Assembly (NCBI RefSeq): GCF_000801105.2
Contig: NC_079515.1
Span: forward strand, 36,417,407 to 36,481,406
Length of the DNA stretch: 64,000 bases
Source of the DNA: Raphanus sativus
Taxonomy: Eukaryota > Streptophyta > Magnoliopsida > Brassicales > Brassicaceae
Direction of reading: 5' to 3'
Shown piece after piece: positions 11,117 to 22,726 of this stretch (position 1 is the stretch's first letter; the number at the start of each line of letters is the position of its first letter). Made by a program: the position numbers and the translations under genes. Below the pieces are notes generated by a model, which was not told the DNA's origin, ran no database searches, and saw nothing but the letters and a program-made list of their open reading frames with translations.

Positions 11117-11908
11117 TATCCCTTGAACAATGATAGTATAACTAACAGTACTAACATTCGTTTCTCTCTTTTCGCATACTCAAAATATCATCAAAGTTTT
11201 TTTATGCTTGACCTTTACAACACATACTATCTATCAGAATGTTGTACGACTTAGTAGCCGGATACACACCATGACAACCCATAACGATCGAAAACTACTT
11301 GTGCAACATTAGACTTAAAGCATAAAATCAGAAGTATGTGCTACTTTTTATAGAACGTTATTTTTCTTTTGTTTTAGTGAATTTCCATCCATGATATAAA
11401 GATGAGATTCTAAAAATAACTACGTACTAAAGATAAGTAAAACAACGAATGAAATTCTCAAAACTTGAAATATCCATCTAGTAGTTTCTCTTTTATTTTT
11501 GAGAACTTCCTTCTAATATCATGGATAAGGTGTTTTTATAATCCTGAGTTGGGTCTAAAGCTGATAATGAGCTGTTTTGGTCTGGACTTTACCCAAAAAT
11601 CAGTTGGGTACTGGATCAATCTTATTTTTAATGTTTTCCTTACGTTTTACACTAAATTAGATAACCTCATCCTATTACATCCATCCAAATCTTTAGTAAA
11701 TTACCGCTTTCAATTTCAATAGGGGTATATAAAGAGTAAGAACGAAAGGAATTTTTTTTCAACCTGAAAAGTGTAGACTTCTTTTTATCCTCAATCAAAT
11801 ATTCACATACTACATGAGCCTTTAGTTTTAATATAAACGTCTTGTCACGTACTCGTTTTGCTGTCTGAAAGAGAACTTTTATTTTATTGATACTACCATA
11901 AGCTCACA

Positions 11909-11915
<7 letters not shown>

Positions 11916-11948
<33 letters not shown>

Positions 11949-12119
11949 TTTGATTAACCAGGTGGTTGACCCCTTCGGGACCCACCCACCTAGGCCCGGC
12001 GCCAGCCTGTGTCTGTACCGTTTAAGGCCCTGGACACGCCTCCCCTCCCCGCGAGTCGAACTCGGGTTGCCCCTCAGTGACCGAAGCCTGGGGTGTACCA
12101 CTGGACTACGAGGTCCGGG
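11916..12119 (-). mobile_element. tRNA-derived SINE with 17-bp target duplication
   Basis: A GC-rich island in AT-rich DNA. Read on the minus strand from 12119, it has a tRNA-like head with an A box (TAGTCCAGTGG) and a B box (GAGTTCGACTC) about 35-45 bases apart. A non-tRNA body follows, then an A-rich tail that appears on the plus strand as the T run at 11931-11951. The TA/T stretch at 11916-11930 may be tail or expanded target. The repeats TAAGCTCACATATATAT (11899-11915 and 12120-12136) are a perfect target duplication, so the insertion is fairly recent. It lies about 140 bp upstream of the SWEET16-like start codon, inside the likely promoter or leader. Confidence 0.85.
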
Positions 12120-12257
12120 TAAGCTCACATATATATCTTATATATATCTCGTCTGTGGACCGATAAACACAGTCATTTCCTTATAATTTGCTATCTCTCT
12201 CATCTTCTTGAATCAGTATTTCTTTCTCTGTCTTCCTGAGAACCTCACCCGAGAGAT

Positions 12258-13728
12258 ATGGCAGAACTAAGTTTCTATGTTGGAGTTATAGGTAACATTA
12301 TCATCTTATTTTCACTTGATTTGAATTATCACTGTACATCAAAGGATTATATACACACACACGACCATAGATTTATCTATATCATTAAGGCTGAGTTAGT
12401 TGTATATATGATCAATGCAGGAAATGTAATATCCGTGCTTGTCTTCCTCTCTCCTGTGTGAGTTCTCTCTCTCTTTCTAGTTTCTGTATGATTTTTAACT
12501 GTTTTTTTTTTGAATAAATGTGTAACTGATTTTGATTAATCTAATAATAGATGACTGCATTATAAGAATTAGGTCTCTAACTAATCGATTTACATTAAAA
12601 TTAATTTTAATTAGGGAGACGTTTTGGAAGATAGTGAAACGGAGATCAACAGAGAAGTACGAGTGTTTGCCATATATTTGCACGCTAATGGGTTCGTCGT
12701 TATGGACATATTACGGAATAGTGACACCTGGCGAATACTTGGTCTCTACGGTCAATGGCTTTGGTGTTTTTGCTGAATCCATCTACGTTCTCATTTTCCT
12801 CTTCTTTGTTCCGAAACCTAGATTTGTACGTCTTCATCTCTACTTACATATTATTATATACATGTGAAAGTGAGATCTTCTATGTTTTTTTGTTGGTTGA
12901 AATCTGCATTTTAGTATGATGGATGTTGCATTGATATGACTCAGATTCATACTAGCAGATTTATTTTAATAATCTTCTTTCAATTCTTTTTTTTTATATT
13001 TCAGTTGAAAACAGTTGCACTGGTTTTAGCGCTGAACGTGATTTTCCCAATTATAACGATTGTCGGAACAAGAACTGCGTTCGGATATGCAAAAACACGT
13101 TCTAATTCAATGGGTTTCATTTGTGCTGCTCTCAACATTATCATGTATGGTTCTCCTCTTTCCGCTATTGTAAGCCTCTCCACTTCTCTTTTTTTTGTTC
13201 TTTCTTTTCAACAATAACCTATCAAATCAATCTTAAAGAAACAAAAAAGTAAGAGAAATTGTCTGGAGAGCATTTTAGCACATGTGTAAGTAACATATCA
13301 ATGTCATTGTATATATTATCATTAGATAGTCTTTCTGATATATACACGTATAGTGTCGTTTTAATCCAGATCATTTGAATTATTGATCCTATCAGAAAAC
13401 AGTTGTGAAGACGAGAAGTGTGAAGTACATGCCGTTTTGGCTATCGTTCTTCCTCTTCTTTAACGGCGCTATTTGGACTGTCTACGCTTTGCTCCTGCAT
13501 GATGTTTTTCTACTAGTAAGTACAACATTTTTATACAAGAGAGATGATATTTAGTGTAAATTTCATGATAAGAAACTGATTTATATTTTGTGTGCGTAGG
13601 TGCCAAATGGAATGGGGTTTTTGCTTGGGACAATGCAAGTACTAATTTATGCGTTTTACAGAAATTCAAAACCTAACATAGAAGATGAAGAGGAAGCCCT
13701 CGCATCAAGCCAACCTCTCCTCTCATAG
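12258..13728 (+). CDS. SWEET16: SWEET sugar transporter, SWEET16-like
   Basis: Bidirectional sugar uniporter of clade IV; the Arabidopsis SWEET16/17 proteins sit in the tonoplast and move glucose, fructose and sucrose. Six exons join in frame: 12258-12291, 12421-12457, 12615-12825, 13005-13169, 13396-13515 and 13600-13728, giving 231 residues (family about 230-240). The first MtN3 repeat begins MAELSFYVGVIGNIISVLVF and has the loop TEKYECLPYICTLMGSSLWT and YYG. The second has NIIMYGSPLSAI, TRSVKYMPFWLSFFLFFNGA and the NGMGFLLGTMQ segment. The short acidic tail ends ALASSQPLLS. All introns have GT-AG ends. Position fits AT3G16690. The SINE just upstream may alter its promoter. Exon 2 is only 37 bases but is needed to restore the first helix. 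Confidence 0.95.
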
Positions 13729-14280
13729 CAATAGCCTCGTCTTTTATCCTTACTTTTGTGATTATGAATAGTTTGATTATATATAAGTTTTCAAATAAAA
13801 TCTAGATAAAGTTAGAGAAATTATTATTATTTGTTATCAAATCATTCAAGATGTAACTAATTAATCAATCATTTATAATTTGTGTGTCAGATTGAAAAAT
13901 TTCATGTTACTAAATCATGAATTTCAAAAAAAATTATAAACTTCACTGTTTCTGGTTATAAGATTTATTTATGTCTCTTATTTAACTTTTGAAAACAATT
14001 TCAAGTCCATTGATATCGAAAATGCTTTAAGAGCTAGTTTTTCCCTTTTAATGATTTTAAAGCGTTTTGGTGTAAACTCCATGGTCCAGACTAATTTCCA
14101 AGGAGAGGTGCAGTCCACGGATAGACCATTTCTTCGGATATTCAAATGGGTCCTAAAGCATAGACTCATATCCGTGTAAGGTGACCAAGATAATTGTGAC
14201 TTAGTTTCGCACATCAGGTGAAATTAGATTAACCAATAACAGTTTATAATAAGTAGATGCAAGAACTAACTACAAGGATT

Positions 14281-14690
14281 CCAGAAACGTACGGCATATT
14301 GTGGCAGAACTCTCCTTTAGGCAGGCTAAATTTCTCGATGTTGCCAGCCAATGCAGTAACAAAAACACTCCTGAAAAAAGCAGAGAGATAAAAGTAAAAC
14401 AATGATCGTAGAAATAAAATTAGTGTATCATCTCTGAGGTTCCGGATTTAATGGTTGAATCATGAGATCGGTAACAACTTTAGCAACAAAACAGCAAATT
14501 CAAGAGTTGAAATAATACTTATGCTTGTAGAGTGTAAACTCAAGAGTTGAAACAATATTGAGCATTTAGTAGTAAAGATTAGTAACATTCCAAAGGAAAA
14601 AAAAAAGAGAGGGTAAACTCACGTAGCTGCTTGGCGGTAAATTGGACCAACAACTAAAGCTTTCTCTGGTTCTCGGGACACTAGTGGAAC
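14281..14690 (-). pseudogene. PRL2: PRL1/PRL2-type WD40 gene fossil (two exons)
   Basis: Two exon-like islands on the minus strand. The lower one (about 14371-14281) reads SVFVTALAGNIEKFSLPKGE then FCHNMPYVSGIL; the stretch KFSLPKGEFCHNM matches what I recall of the WD40 part of pleiotropic regulatory locus proteins (spliceosome NTC components). The upper one (about 14690-14622) is bounded by CAG and GTGAG and reads VPLVSREPEKALVVGPIYRQ, resembling the N-terminal part of PRL (SALVVGP). The exons between are missing. AT3G16650 (PRL2) lies between SWEET16 and TCTP in Arabidopsis, so position and sequence agree. Not functional. Confidence 0.65.
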
Positions 14691-15101
14691 TGCAAGAATT
14701 CATGGAGCAAAGAGAATAATATTATTATTACTTATAGAGTAGCACTGACTGTGCTTACTACTACCGACACTTGTAGAGAGAGATGAATGAGGATAAACAG
14801 ATGTGGTAAACAAAGGGAGTGTGGCATGATAAACTAGAAACTAGTTTTGTATCCACCTGTAAAGGCCCATGGGCTTTAGATGAAGCTGTGGTCATTGTTA
14901 TGGGGCAGCCCGACGAATCCCCACCCGTAAAGCAATTGGGCGGGTTATCATTTTACATAAATTATTTCCATATTGTTGATAGAGAAAAGAAAGTAAGGAT
15001 AAAATAGAAATTTGGAAAAAGAAAAAAGCCTAAAATAGTAAATTTTAGCGTCGGGAATATTATTATTCTGTTCTCCATTGGAAACCCTCGATTCGCTCGG
15101 C

Positions 15102-15108
15102 TATAAAT
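15102..15108 (+). promoter_or_regulatory. TATA box of TCTP gene
   Basis: TATAAAT about 115 bp upstream of the ATG, followed by a pyrimidine-rich leader (about 15130-15175), as expected for a highly expressed, TOP-like mRNA. Confidence 0.55.
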
Positions 15109-15222
15109 TGCAAAGGTACGGCCTCGTTTTCAACCCCCTCACGTCGCTGCGTCTCTCTCCCGCAATCTCTAGATAGATTCGTGAGCGATTTAAAAAAAAA
15201 ACAAAAAACAAATAAAGCGACC

Positions 15223-16269
15223 ATGTTGGTGTACACCGATCTTCTCACCGGTAAGCTCTATTCATTCCTTACACCCCCTCTTTATCAATCGCCTCTCTCT
15301 GTATCTTTCGATTCGATCGCGCTTATCCTTGTCTCGATATAATCAGCGTAGTTATGTAATGATTAGATCTGTCATGGCATCTTAGTGTTTTTTCGTGAAT
15401 TGGGACTTCTCTGCATCGATTAGTGAGGGGGAGTAGTTATGTATCGATTAGATTTGTGATTGATTCCTATATCAATGTTAATTTCATTGGATTTTAGGGT
15501 TTTTATTTTTATTCAATTTTTAACTTTCTGGGAAGTTTGTTTTTCTTATTATATGAATATGAACAATTGCTGTTTATTAATGAATTAATTAATTTTCCAG
15601 GTGATGAGCTTCTCTCTGACTCTTTCCCATACAAGGAGATTGAGAATGGTATTCTCTGGGAAGTTGAAGGAAAGGTCTGCTTTTTTTGCCACCATTGAAC
15701 CTTTTTATATTCATCAAAGTTTCATCCTTTGTTCTGATTTTTTTATTATTTTTTATTGGTTTTATATTCAGTGGACTACCAAGGGATGCGTAGAGGTTAA
15801 CATCGGTGCCAACCCATCTGCTGAAGAAGGTGGTGAGGACGAGGGTGTTGACGACTCTGTTGAAAAGGTTGTTGACATTGTCGACACCTTCAGACTTCAG
15901 GAGCAGCCTACTTACGACAAGAAGGGCTTCATTGCCTATATCAAGAAGTACATCAAGCTTTTGACTCCCAAGCTCACCCCGGAGCAGCAAGAAGAGTTCA
16001 AGAAGGGTATTGAGGGAGCTACCAAGTTTTTGCTCCCCAAGCTCAAGGACTTCCAATTGTAAGTTTTCTTCTTTTATTACTTCTTAGTCTAATTTCGTAT
16101 TTGATACTCTCTTGATATGGATTTCTAATTTGTGATTTTTCAATTTTGTAGCTTTGTTGGGGAGGGCATGCACGATGACAGCACTATTGTCTTTGCTTAC
16201 TACAAGGAGGGTGCAACTAACCCAACATTTTTGTACTTTGCACATGGTTTGAAGGAAGTCAAGTGCTGA
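15223..16269 (+). CDS. TCTP: Translationally controlled tumor protein homologue
   Basis: Cytosolic, very abundant growth regulator linked to TOR/GTPase signalling, cell-cycle progression and organ size in plants. Four exons (15223-15250, 15601-15674, 15772-16058, 16152-16269) give 168 residues, the exact plant TCTP length. Landmarks: [20 protein letters not shown] at the start, the acidic loop [20 protein letters not shown], the helical hairpin [20 protein letters not shown], and the TCTP2 signature region ending [20 protein letters not shown] and KEVKC. The first intron is 350 bp inside the tenth codon, typical of plant TCTP genes where the 5' intron and pyrimidine-rich leader help expression. 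Intact, in the AT3G16640 position. The apparent open frame through exon 2-intron 2-exon 3 is not the true reading. Confidence 0.97.
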
Positions 16270-17531
16270 GTGAGAGAGAAGCTCTTGTCGGGTTTTACTA
16301 TGGTCGGGTCGCAGCGACTCTCTTTAAGTTTATGTGTCTTTTTATGTGTTCTGTGTTTCGTCCGTCCACCTATTAAAATTGTCTACCAGTTTGGTCTTTC
16401 TTGTGTCTTGTGTTGTTTGGAGATTGTTCAAGTTATATGATCCCGAATACAACGGTTTATCAATTACTAATAGTTGAATTTTGATCGTCTACTTTTTGTA
16501 TCTTAGATCTGATCCATGTTCGGCTAATTTAAGCATTGTTACTCGACTCACCTCACTTGTTTGGCAAAGCCTTGGATTTTAGATCTCGTTTAATTCAAAG
16601 TATAAGCATCGTCGCATAGAAATTCCTTTCCCTAATGGAATATGCTTTATAATGATTCGTTTTACTTTTCTAAAGTGTCTTTTAGGAAAGAAAAATAAAA
16701 AAGAAAGGGGCATAGACATGTGTGTTGCCTCTCCGTATGTCTCTGCTCTTTGTGAGAGACATTCACATCAGACGTGGAATCTCTCTGTTAATATTTGACA
16801 ACGTTTGTTGTTTTACTTTTACAGTCTATACTTATGTGCGAAAATAAGACGATACCTCCTAAAATAAAATATTTATTGGTTTCTTCAAAATAAAATCTCG
16901 GATACAAAGCCATCATAAACTGTGAAAAAATTGGCTATCATAAACTGTAAACACAATTTTCAAGCTGTGTTTACTGCTCAACATGAACTTTTATGCATGT
17001 TTTGGTTTGTATATATATGTAGGAGATTACAAACAAAATTCGTTGGTACGTTACTGACTTACTGTAAAGGGAGATCTGATTTGGTCGGTCGGTTTGACGT
17101 TGCTCCTACTCTTTTGCCTCTAATTCTACGTCAACTATATTTCTTCATAGTTTTTTTTTCTTCTTCATAGTTTCTTGTTCCTTTCGCATTACCTGAAACT
17201 TCTTAACAAATAATCAAGTCTGCTATTACGAAGTATCGCCTTCTTAAAGTGCACATTCACGTGGTCACCTATTGATAGAGGTAGATTTTGTAAAGCTGAA
17301 AACTAGAGACCAAAAGCTCATTTCATATTGTTTAAACTTATTACTTAAAAAAAGCCTTTACATCGTAATGCTTTAGGCTAAAGCGGAAGCTTTATTATTT
17401 AAAAGAAAGCAATCCACAAGCTTTGTTGCCCCACTTCTCTACTTTTGAGTACTTTTTTCTTCTCGAATATTAGATTGGATTATACAGTACACACAAGATT
17501 ACGATAACTTCTAATACACGCACACACACAC

Positions 17532-17532
17532 G

Positions 17533-17587
<55 letters not shown>
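17532..17587. repeat. TA dinucleotide microsatellite
   Basis: Uninterrupted (TA)n for most of the interval, preceded by an AC/GT-rich run (17517-17531). Confidence 0.9.
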
Positions 17588-17590
<3 letters not shown>

Positions 17591-17764
17591 CAAATATAGA
17601 ACACTCCAAAATTTTGAAATAAAAGCTCAGAGACTTCGATAATGGTTTTCCAAAAGATCATATGGATTAAGAACGAAAATAAATATAAATGTAAAATAGT
17701 AATAGTATTATAGTACTGATTATAACATTTAATCATTCTCATGTATGAAATTCCGAAAGCTGTG

Positions 17765-17926
17765 AATGTACAGGAAATCGGGAGGAGGGACTAGAAGGAA
17801 AGCTACACTACTTCGAGTATTGACTTCAGACAGCCTTCAAATTATCGAGAGGAAAGTGGAAGCCCATCAATCTCAATGGACAAGGGGGGATCAGAGACGA
17901 ACAATTCTTTTGCTGACTCCACTCAG
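17765..17926 (+). pseudogene. Kinesin-13A exon fossil
   Basis: A single reading frame spans 54 codons with one internal TAG. After the stop it reads KESYTTSSIDFRQPSNYREE then SGSPSISMDKGGSETNNSFA, which agrees with my recollection of a linker region of Arabidopsis kinesin-13A (a microtubule-depolymerising kinesin) including the IDFRQP-NYREESG-P block. The exon ends CAG|GT, a former splice donor. No motor domain is present. AT3G16630 is the next gene after TCTP in Arabidopsis, so this is the remnant of the deleted syntelog. Confidence 0.75.
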
Positions 17927-18083
17927 GTCCGTATACGAGAATTAGGGGCCATAAACATTTTTTTTTGAAAAACTTTTATAAGCAATTTTCCCCATAATTG
18001 ACTCCACTCAGGTCCGTATACGAGAATTAGGGGCCATAAATATTTTTTTTGAAAAACTTTTATAAGCAATTTTCCCCATAATT
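17915..18083. repeat. 84-bp tandem duplication at the fossil exon end
   Basis: Copies 17915-17999 and 18000-18083 both start GACTCCACTCAGGTCCGTAT, so the exon-intron junction of the kinesin fossil is duplicated. The copies are nearly identical, so the event is recent. Confidence 0.9.
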
Positions 18084-19659
18084 TAAGAGCCTATGTTTAT
18101 ATTAAAAACCTACAAAAATTTCAAGACCAATATTTCACTGGGTTTAGCCAAATCCGACCCTTACTCCACTAGTGAGAGGAACTACTTGTGTTCATGTCCC
18201 CAACCCCCGGTGAAGAGAAAGTGAAGGTGTAGCCACCTCGTGGGAAAGAGTTGCGGGAAGCAACCGCTTGTCAGTCTCCAAGCCAGGCTTGCTCGATTTC
18301 AACCCCATTTCAAGAAACAGGAAACACTGAGCCGTAAGAGATTTCCTCCTCGGTATTTGGTAGAAGAAACGAAACCATAAAATGACTTGTGTAGTGTTGT
18401 TAGTGTGAAAGTTGCTTGTGACACAATGCATGAAATAAGAGTTTTCATTTTTAGTTTCAGTTTCAGAAAGAAAAAAGGATGATCTCTTCTTATTACAAAC
18501 AGAATTAAGTGTCATTTGTGTTTGTGAATTTGGGATCTTATTTCCTTTAATTTTTTAATCTTTATTATAAAAATATTCCATTCGTGTTTCCTATTTTCTC
18601 TATAAATATACAATCTACAAATATTCTTCAGTCTACTTAAAAAGAATATAACCATTTATTGAGTGAAAATATTTTACATCTAACCAGATTACAAGACGTT
18701 TGCAGAATTCATCATAACTAGTATCGTGTTTTTTGGAACAAAATCACTGATCTAACATTTAAACGGAGATACTACACAGGATTGGACTAATTCTAAAAGA
18801 CAACAAAAATCAGCATGGTTTATTTTTAACCGCTAACGTATAAACTAAACTGGCTAAGCCGGTCTGAGTCCATGATCCTCAGAAAAAAAGTTCCAAGAGG
18901 TCTTAGTAATTCCAAAGAGTTGTTGCTTGATTCCAGAGAAATCAATGTCGGCTACTAAGATTGATGTAACCATTTGATCTACCTAAAATGAAATATTTTA
19001 TGAAAATGCTACTTGTACAGAGAACTTGTATTAAGGAAATGGGAAAGCAAAGTCGGCTTGACAAGGACGTGGAAGATGTAGTTGGCGTTTCTTGTTTTGC
19101 ATGCACACGATAGAGACTTTCTAATTTTCATATAGTATTATATTTGAGCTTCATTATTGGATCAATATTACATAATAATTCGAATGTATAATAAGTATTT
19201 TAAATCGGTGATGAGTTTTGTTTGCCTCTCTGGGCTGTCAGCGAGGGATGGGAGAGATGTGGTCCAAATTGCCTTTGCGTTATTCTTTTATTTTTGGGTT
19301 CAAATGCGTTATTTCTTTCTTTTTTTGTTTCATATAAATTTTTGTGAAAATGTGACAAGAAGAAAAACCAAGACACGTAAAGCAATAAATTTTTAAAAAT
19401 TGTCACTCAATCAATTGATGGTGCGATATTTAAATGGGGTCCTTAAGCATATGAATCCCTTCAGAATTAATGTGTGGTTTTCCTTTTTCTTTTATATATT
19501 TCCCCTCCAACGAGTTTTTTTTTCTAGTAATGGTCAATCCCGTTAATCACGAAGAGCTTATGTGTTTGGTTTTCTCTTTTCTTTTGTTTTCTATTTGGTC
19601 AAAAGCTCATGTGTTTGGTTTATACGTTGGAGTTCTCGTGACAACAAATTTTAATAATA

Positions 19660-19661
<2 letters not shown>

Positions 19662-19694
<33 letters not shown>

Positions 19695-19695
19695 G
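19662..19695. repeat. ATTT tetranucleotide microsatellite
   Basis: About seven to eight tandem TTTA units. Confidence 0.85.
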
Positions 19696-20224
19696 GACTA
19701 TGATAGATTAGTTATATTTGTTTTCTGATGTGTGCACAAAACAAAAGTTATTTGTATAAGATACGTGTGGTGTGACTCTGCTGCTTTGCCAAAAGGGAAA
19801 CAAGTGAAGCTGGCTCTAGTTGGCTCCCAACCAAATCACATTATCGTTCCTTTTAATTTTCCATCAATATTCATAAATAATACTATATCTCTAGCACATG
19901 CATGATGCATACTATACAATACTTACATTAAATAGTACGCATTACCTGCCTATCAATATTCCAATTAACTACATTATTAGCTCAACACATTCGTTCTATA
20001 TATCACCCTTGATACTATCTGATTACGATGTAAATTATCTCATTTATTCCATATTTTATTTTCCTGGTTTAGGTACCAAACGTTTACATATCGATAACAT
20101 ATACTATTATCCAGAGAAATTTACATATAGACTTTATAAATGCGTATGCAATAAGCAATGGACTACGAAAATTCGGACAAATTATATATAAAAGGAATTT
20201 TAAGAAAATTACAGTTTACAATAT

Positions 20225-20632
20225 TTATCGCCGGCAGCGAGTGATGACGCTGCAGCCGCGAGAGTAAGGGTTGGCCTGAGCGCCACGTCGGCAGTTGTAA
20301 TAAGACGCGCCGCGTCTTGAGCAGGGAACAGTGTTTCTCCTCAGCGCACCGTAGCTGATGTACCTCCTGGTCGCTAACATGCGCCGGTTGATCTCCGAGT
20401 CCATCTCGAACTCATGAGCTCCCATTCCTCCGCCGTAGAAGAGATCTTCTCCTTCGTCTCCTAGTCCGGCGGAGACCGAGCACTCGGCGATGGTACCGCG
20501 GCACTCTGTCTCGAACGGAGGGAAGTCGAGGGACTGAGAAGAAACTACGGCTGCGGACAAGTGCTGGACGGCGAGTATTACAAAGATCGCGAGAATCGCC
20601 GCCGCGCCGGAGTTTCTGGAGAGTCCTCTCAT
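20225..20632 (-). CDS. RALF23: RALF23-type peptide hormone precursor
   Basis: Intronless 135-residue precursor of a rapid alkalinization factor, a secreted peptide perceived by FERONIA-type receptor kinases with LLG co-receptors; RALF23 restrains growth and immunity. A signal peptide covers about residues 1-29 (hydrophobic AAILAIFVILAV). The subtilase S1P site RRML is at 83-86, and the mature peptide starts ATRRYISYGAL with the receptor-binding YISY at 91-94. Four cysteines (104, 114, 127, 133) form the two conserved disulfides, and the end is SRGCSVITRCRR. In the AT3G16570 position. The leader has a GA-rich run (20657-20672). Everything needed for processing is present. Confidence 0.96.
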   Translation of the reverse strand: MRGLSRNSGAAAILAIFVILAVQHLSAAVVSSQSLDFPPFETECRGTIAECSVSAGLGDEGEDLFYGGGMGAHEFEMDSEINRRMLATRRYISYGALRRNTVPCSRRGASYYNCRRGAQANPYSRGCSVITRCRR

Positions 20633-21596
20633 TGTTTTCTGTGCACGAACTTTTGAAGAGAGAGAGAGAGGAAAGACAGGAACAGAGGAAAGGTTTGATT
20701 AAAAGACAAGTTGCTTATCGAAATGCCACTGAAAGATGTGTGATATTACTATAATACCACTTGACTTTTATAGTGTTGTGATGGTAGATGTACAGCTTTA
20801 TTACAAGTGGGCCATTTTAGTTAGCTTCAGATCTAAGTATTGATTAATGAGCGAAGTGTTTTGATGGAGACATCCACTCTTTGTTTTTGTTTTTAATTTT
20901 ATAACGTTCAAAATCTAATCAAAAGTAGAAGTATCTAACAGAACGGTTATTAGTCTTTGTACAACAGAAGTTATGAATATGTTTTTTTGTGCTCTTGTCA
21001 TTATGCATATACATTTTTAAAAAATTAATGTTTTAAGGTGCTACTACAAAATTGAATACAAGGGTAGACAGTAATAATATAGAGCGCATTTAGTTTTAGT
21101 TTAGATAATTACGAGTGGTTTCCTTCCATGCTCTGTGATTATTTCGAAGAAAAACATAAGAACATAGCAAGGAATTTTTGTATAGGATTACGGTGTTAGT
21201 GGTACTCCATTTGTAATTGTATCATATTGGATAGAAACCATATCATGCGCAACGCCACGCTGCCACCAAGCAGAAGTTTGATTTTGGAGAGGGTTTGGAC
21301 CCACACGTACCGGGAATTGAGCTTATTTGGATTTTAACTAAATTTTATTTGCAATTTATGTTTTTATGGTGTGTGGCTAGAATTATATGTTCATACTTCT
21401 CACCAATTCACGCGTTTCCATCTTATGAAACCTAAGGTCTGGAGACTGGAGTTTCCACTTCTTGCATGAAATCTATTGTTCTAATAACAGATACTAAACT
21501 ATCTTTTTAAAAGCAACAAAACAGATAGTTTAACATTTTCCAATTTAGGCGTAAAAAAAACAGATGCCTTTTATTTTTTTACCACATGTAAAATTT

Positions 21597-21866
21597 TACT
21601 CCATCTGTTTTAAAAAGATGCACATTTTAAAGAAAAAATTTGTTACAAAAAGATACATTTTTTATATTTACAATACAATTTTTGTCAACTAATAAGGAAA
21701 AATTGTGAAATTCAAAAACATTAAGTGCATTCTGTAAAGTCTTATTTTTTTAAAAAATATATGAAATATAAAATTACAGAAATTATGCATTTATTACTAG
21801 GTTTTGATAAGTTTTATTAAAAATGTGAATATTCTAAAATATGTATTATTTGAAATGGACGGAGTA
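21597..21866. mobile_element. Stowaway-like MITE
   Basis: Inverted ends TACTCCATCTGTTTTAAAAA and (reverse strand) TACTCCGTCCATTTCAAATA flank an AT-rich 270-bp interior without coding potential. A flanking TA fits a Tc1/mariner-type target. Confidence 0.7.
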
Positions 21867-22486
21867 TAAAACCCGAGACTAAATAGAACTTGAGTTGTTT
21901 AGAGGCTCTTTTCATGATGTTTGTATAAAAAGAGTAATTACAAAGAGTTGCTTCTATCTTGTAATGAGTTTTATTAATGAATTAGTTGTTTTTTTGTGCT
22001 AGTGTGTGTGCAGCGACATTGAAAACAGAAGGTGAGTGATATCACATCTATCATAGATTATCTATGTTTAACAAATCAAAGTGTACATAATCCAAAGTTG
22101 TTTCTCCTGGTGGTTCAAAGTTAGTTCCTGTATAAGGAACCATTGTAGCCTCCCGAGTCCCGATGAAAAACGAGATTTATGTGTGATAATGTCTCCCTAA
22201 ATGGAATATTCAAAGCCCAAATAAGAGATTAAAAGCCCATAATAACGACGGCCTAGTAGTATTTTGCAATTCCTGGATGTTCCAATCGGGCGTGAGACCA
22301 AAATAAAACTTGGAGGTCACCCACTCGTTCACCCTTCGGAATCAGCAAGGATGTTATTCCAACAAAGCTTGATTATCATGTTTAATTTTCAATCTCAAGC
22401 CAGATATCTCCTTATATACGGTCCCTATCCATGGTTAGATTCATTTGATCTTGTATTAGTCTATTGAAAATGATTATTTTTTTGTA

Positions 22487-22726
22487 TACTCCTTCTGTTT
22501 TTTAAAGATAGATGTTTTAGAAAAATAAATTGTTTCACAAAGATGTATTTTTTATGTTTCTTATACAAAAATTGCAAATTTCAATAAAATTAATTGAATT
22601 TATTGAAAGACTATTGGTTAAAATGCATTGGAATTTGATAATTTCTAAAAATGATGTATAATTAATGTATTTTCTTAATATGTGTGAAAACACCAAAACA
22701 TACATCTTCAAAAAACAGAGGGAGTA
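22487..22726. mobile_element. Stowaway-like MITE
   Basis: Inverted ends TACTCCTTCTGTTTTTTAAA and (reverse strand) TACTCCCTCTGTTTTTTGAA pair well for about 30 bp. The 240-bp interior is AT-rich. Confidence 0.75.

Larger units (their letters stand above)
9889..12257. other. Spacer between ATL2 and SWEET16 genes
   Basis: Divergent promoter region of the two genes. It contains two micro-retroinserts (10114, 10254), a probable Helitron (10325-11116) with a third micro-insert inside, a TA microsatellite (11907-11930) and a SINE (11916-12119). No gene seen; 11465-11722 is open for 85 codons but is AT-rich and unrecognised. Confidence 0.6.
13729..15222. other. Spacer with WD40 gene fossil
   Basis: Between SWEET16 and TCTP. 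It holds the PRL-type exon fossils (14281-14690) and the TCTP promoter. A minus-strand stretch at 13978-14214 is open for 78 codons (MCETKSQLSW start) but is unrecognised. Confidence 0.6.
16270..20224. other. Spacer between TCTP and RALF genes
   Basis: Contains a kinesin-13A exon fossil (17765), a TA microsatellite (about 17532-17587), an 84-bp tandem duplication (17915-18083) and an ATTT microsatellite (about 19662-19695). Two minus-strand islands of coding-like composition, about 18310-18190 (KSSKPGLETDKRLLPATLSH) and about 18990-18850 (DQMVTSILVADIDFSGIKQQ), may be exon fossils of lost neighbours, but I could not name them. Confidence 0.55.

Noticed and set aside
11980..12118. Functional tRNA gene
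   Set aside because: A and B boxes exist, but there is no acceptor-stem pairing or anticodon arm, and the A-tail with target duplication shows a SINE.
11904..12186. Open frames on both strands over the GC-rich island before SWEET16
   Set aside because: The island is a tRNA-derived SINE with target duplication, not a gene.
15601..16062. 153-codon frame across TCTP exons 2-3 read through the intron
   Set aside because: Intron 2 is translated by chance; GT-AG splicing gives the exact 168-residue TCTP.
17470..17742. Frame encoding poly-(YI)
   Set aside because: Translation of the TA microsatellite.
22264..22467. 5S-rRNA-related (Cassandra-like) repeat because of GGGTGACCTCC on the reverse strand
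   Set aside because: Only about a dozen bases resemble 5S rRNA; the rest does not, and no LTR pair is visible.
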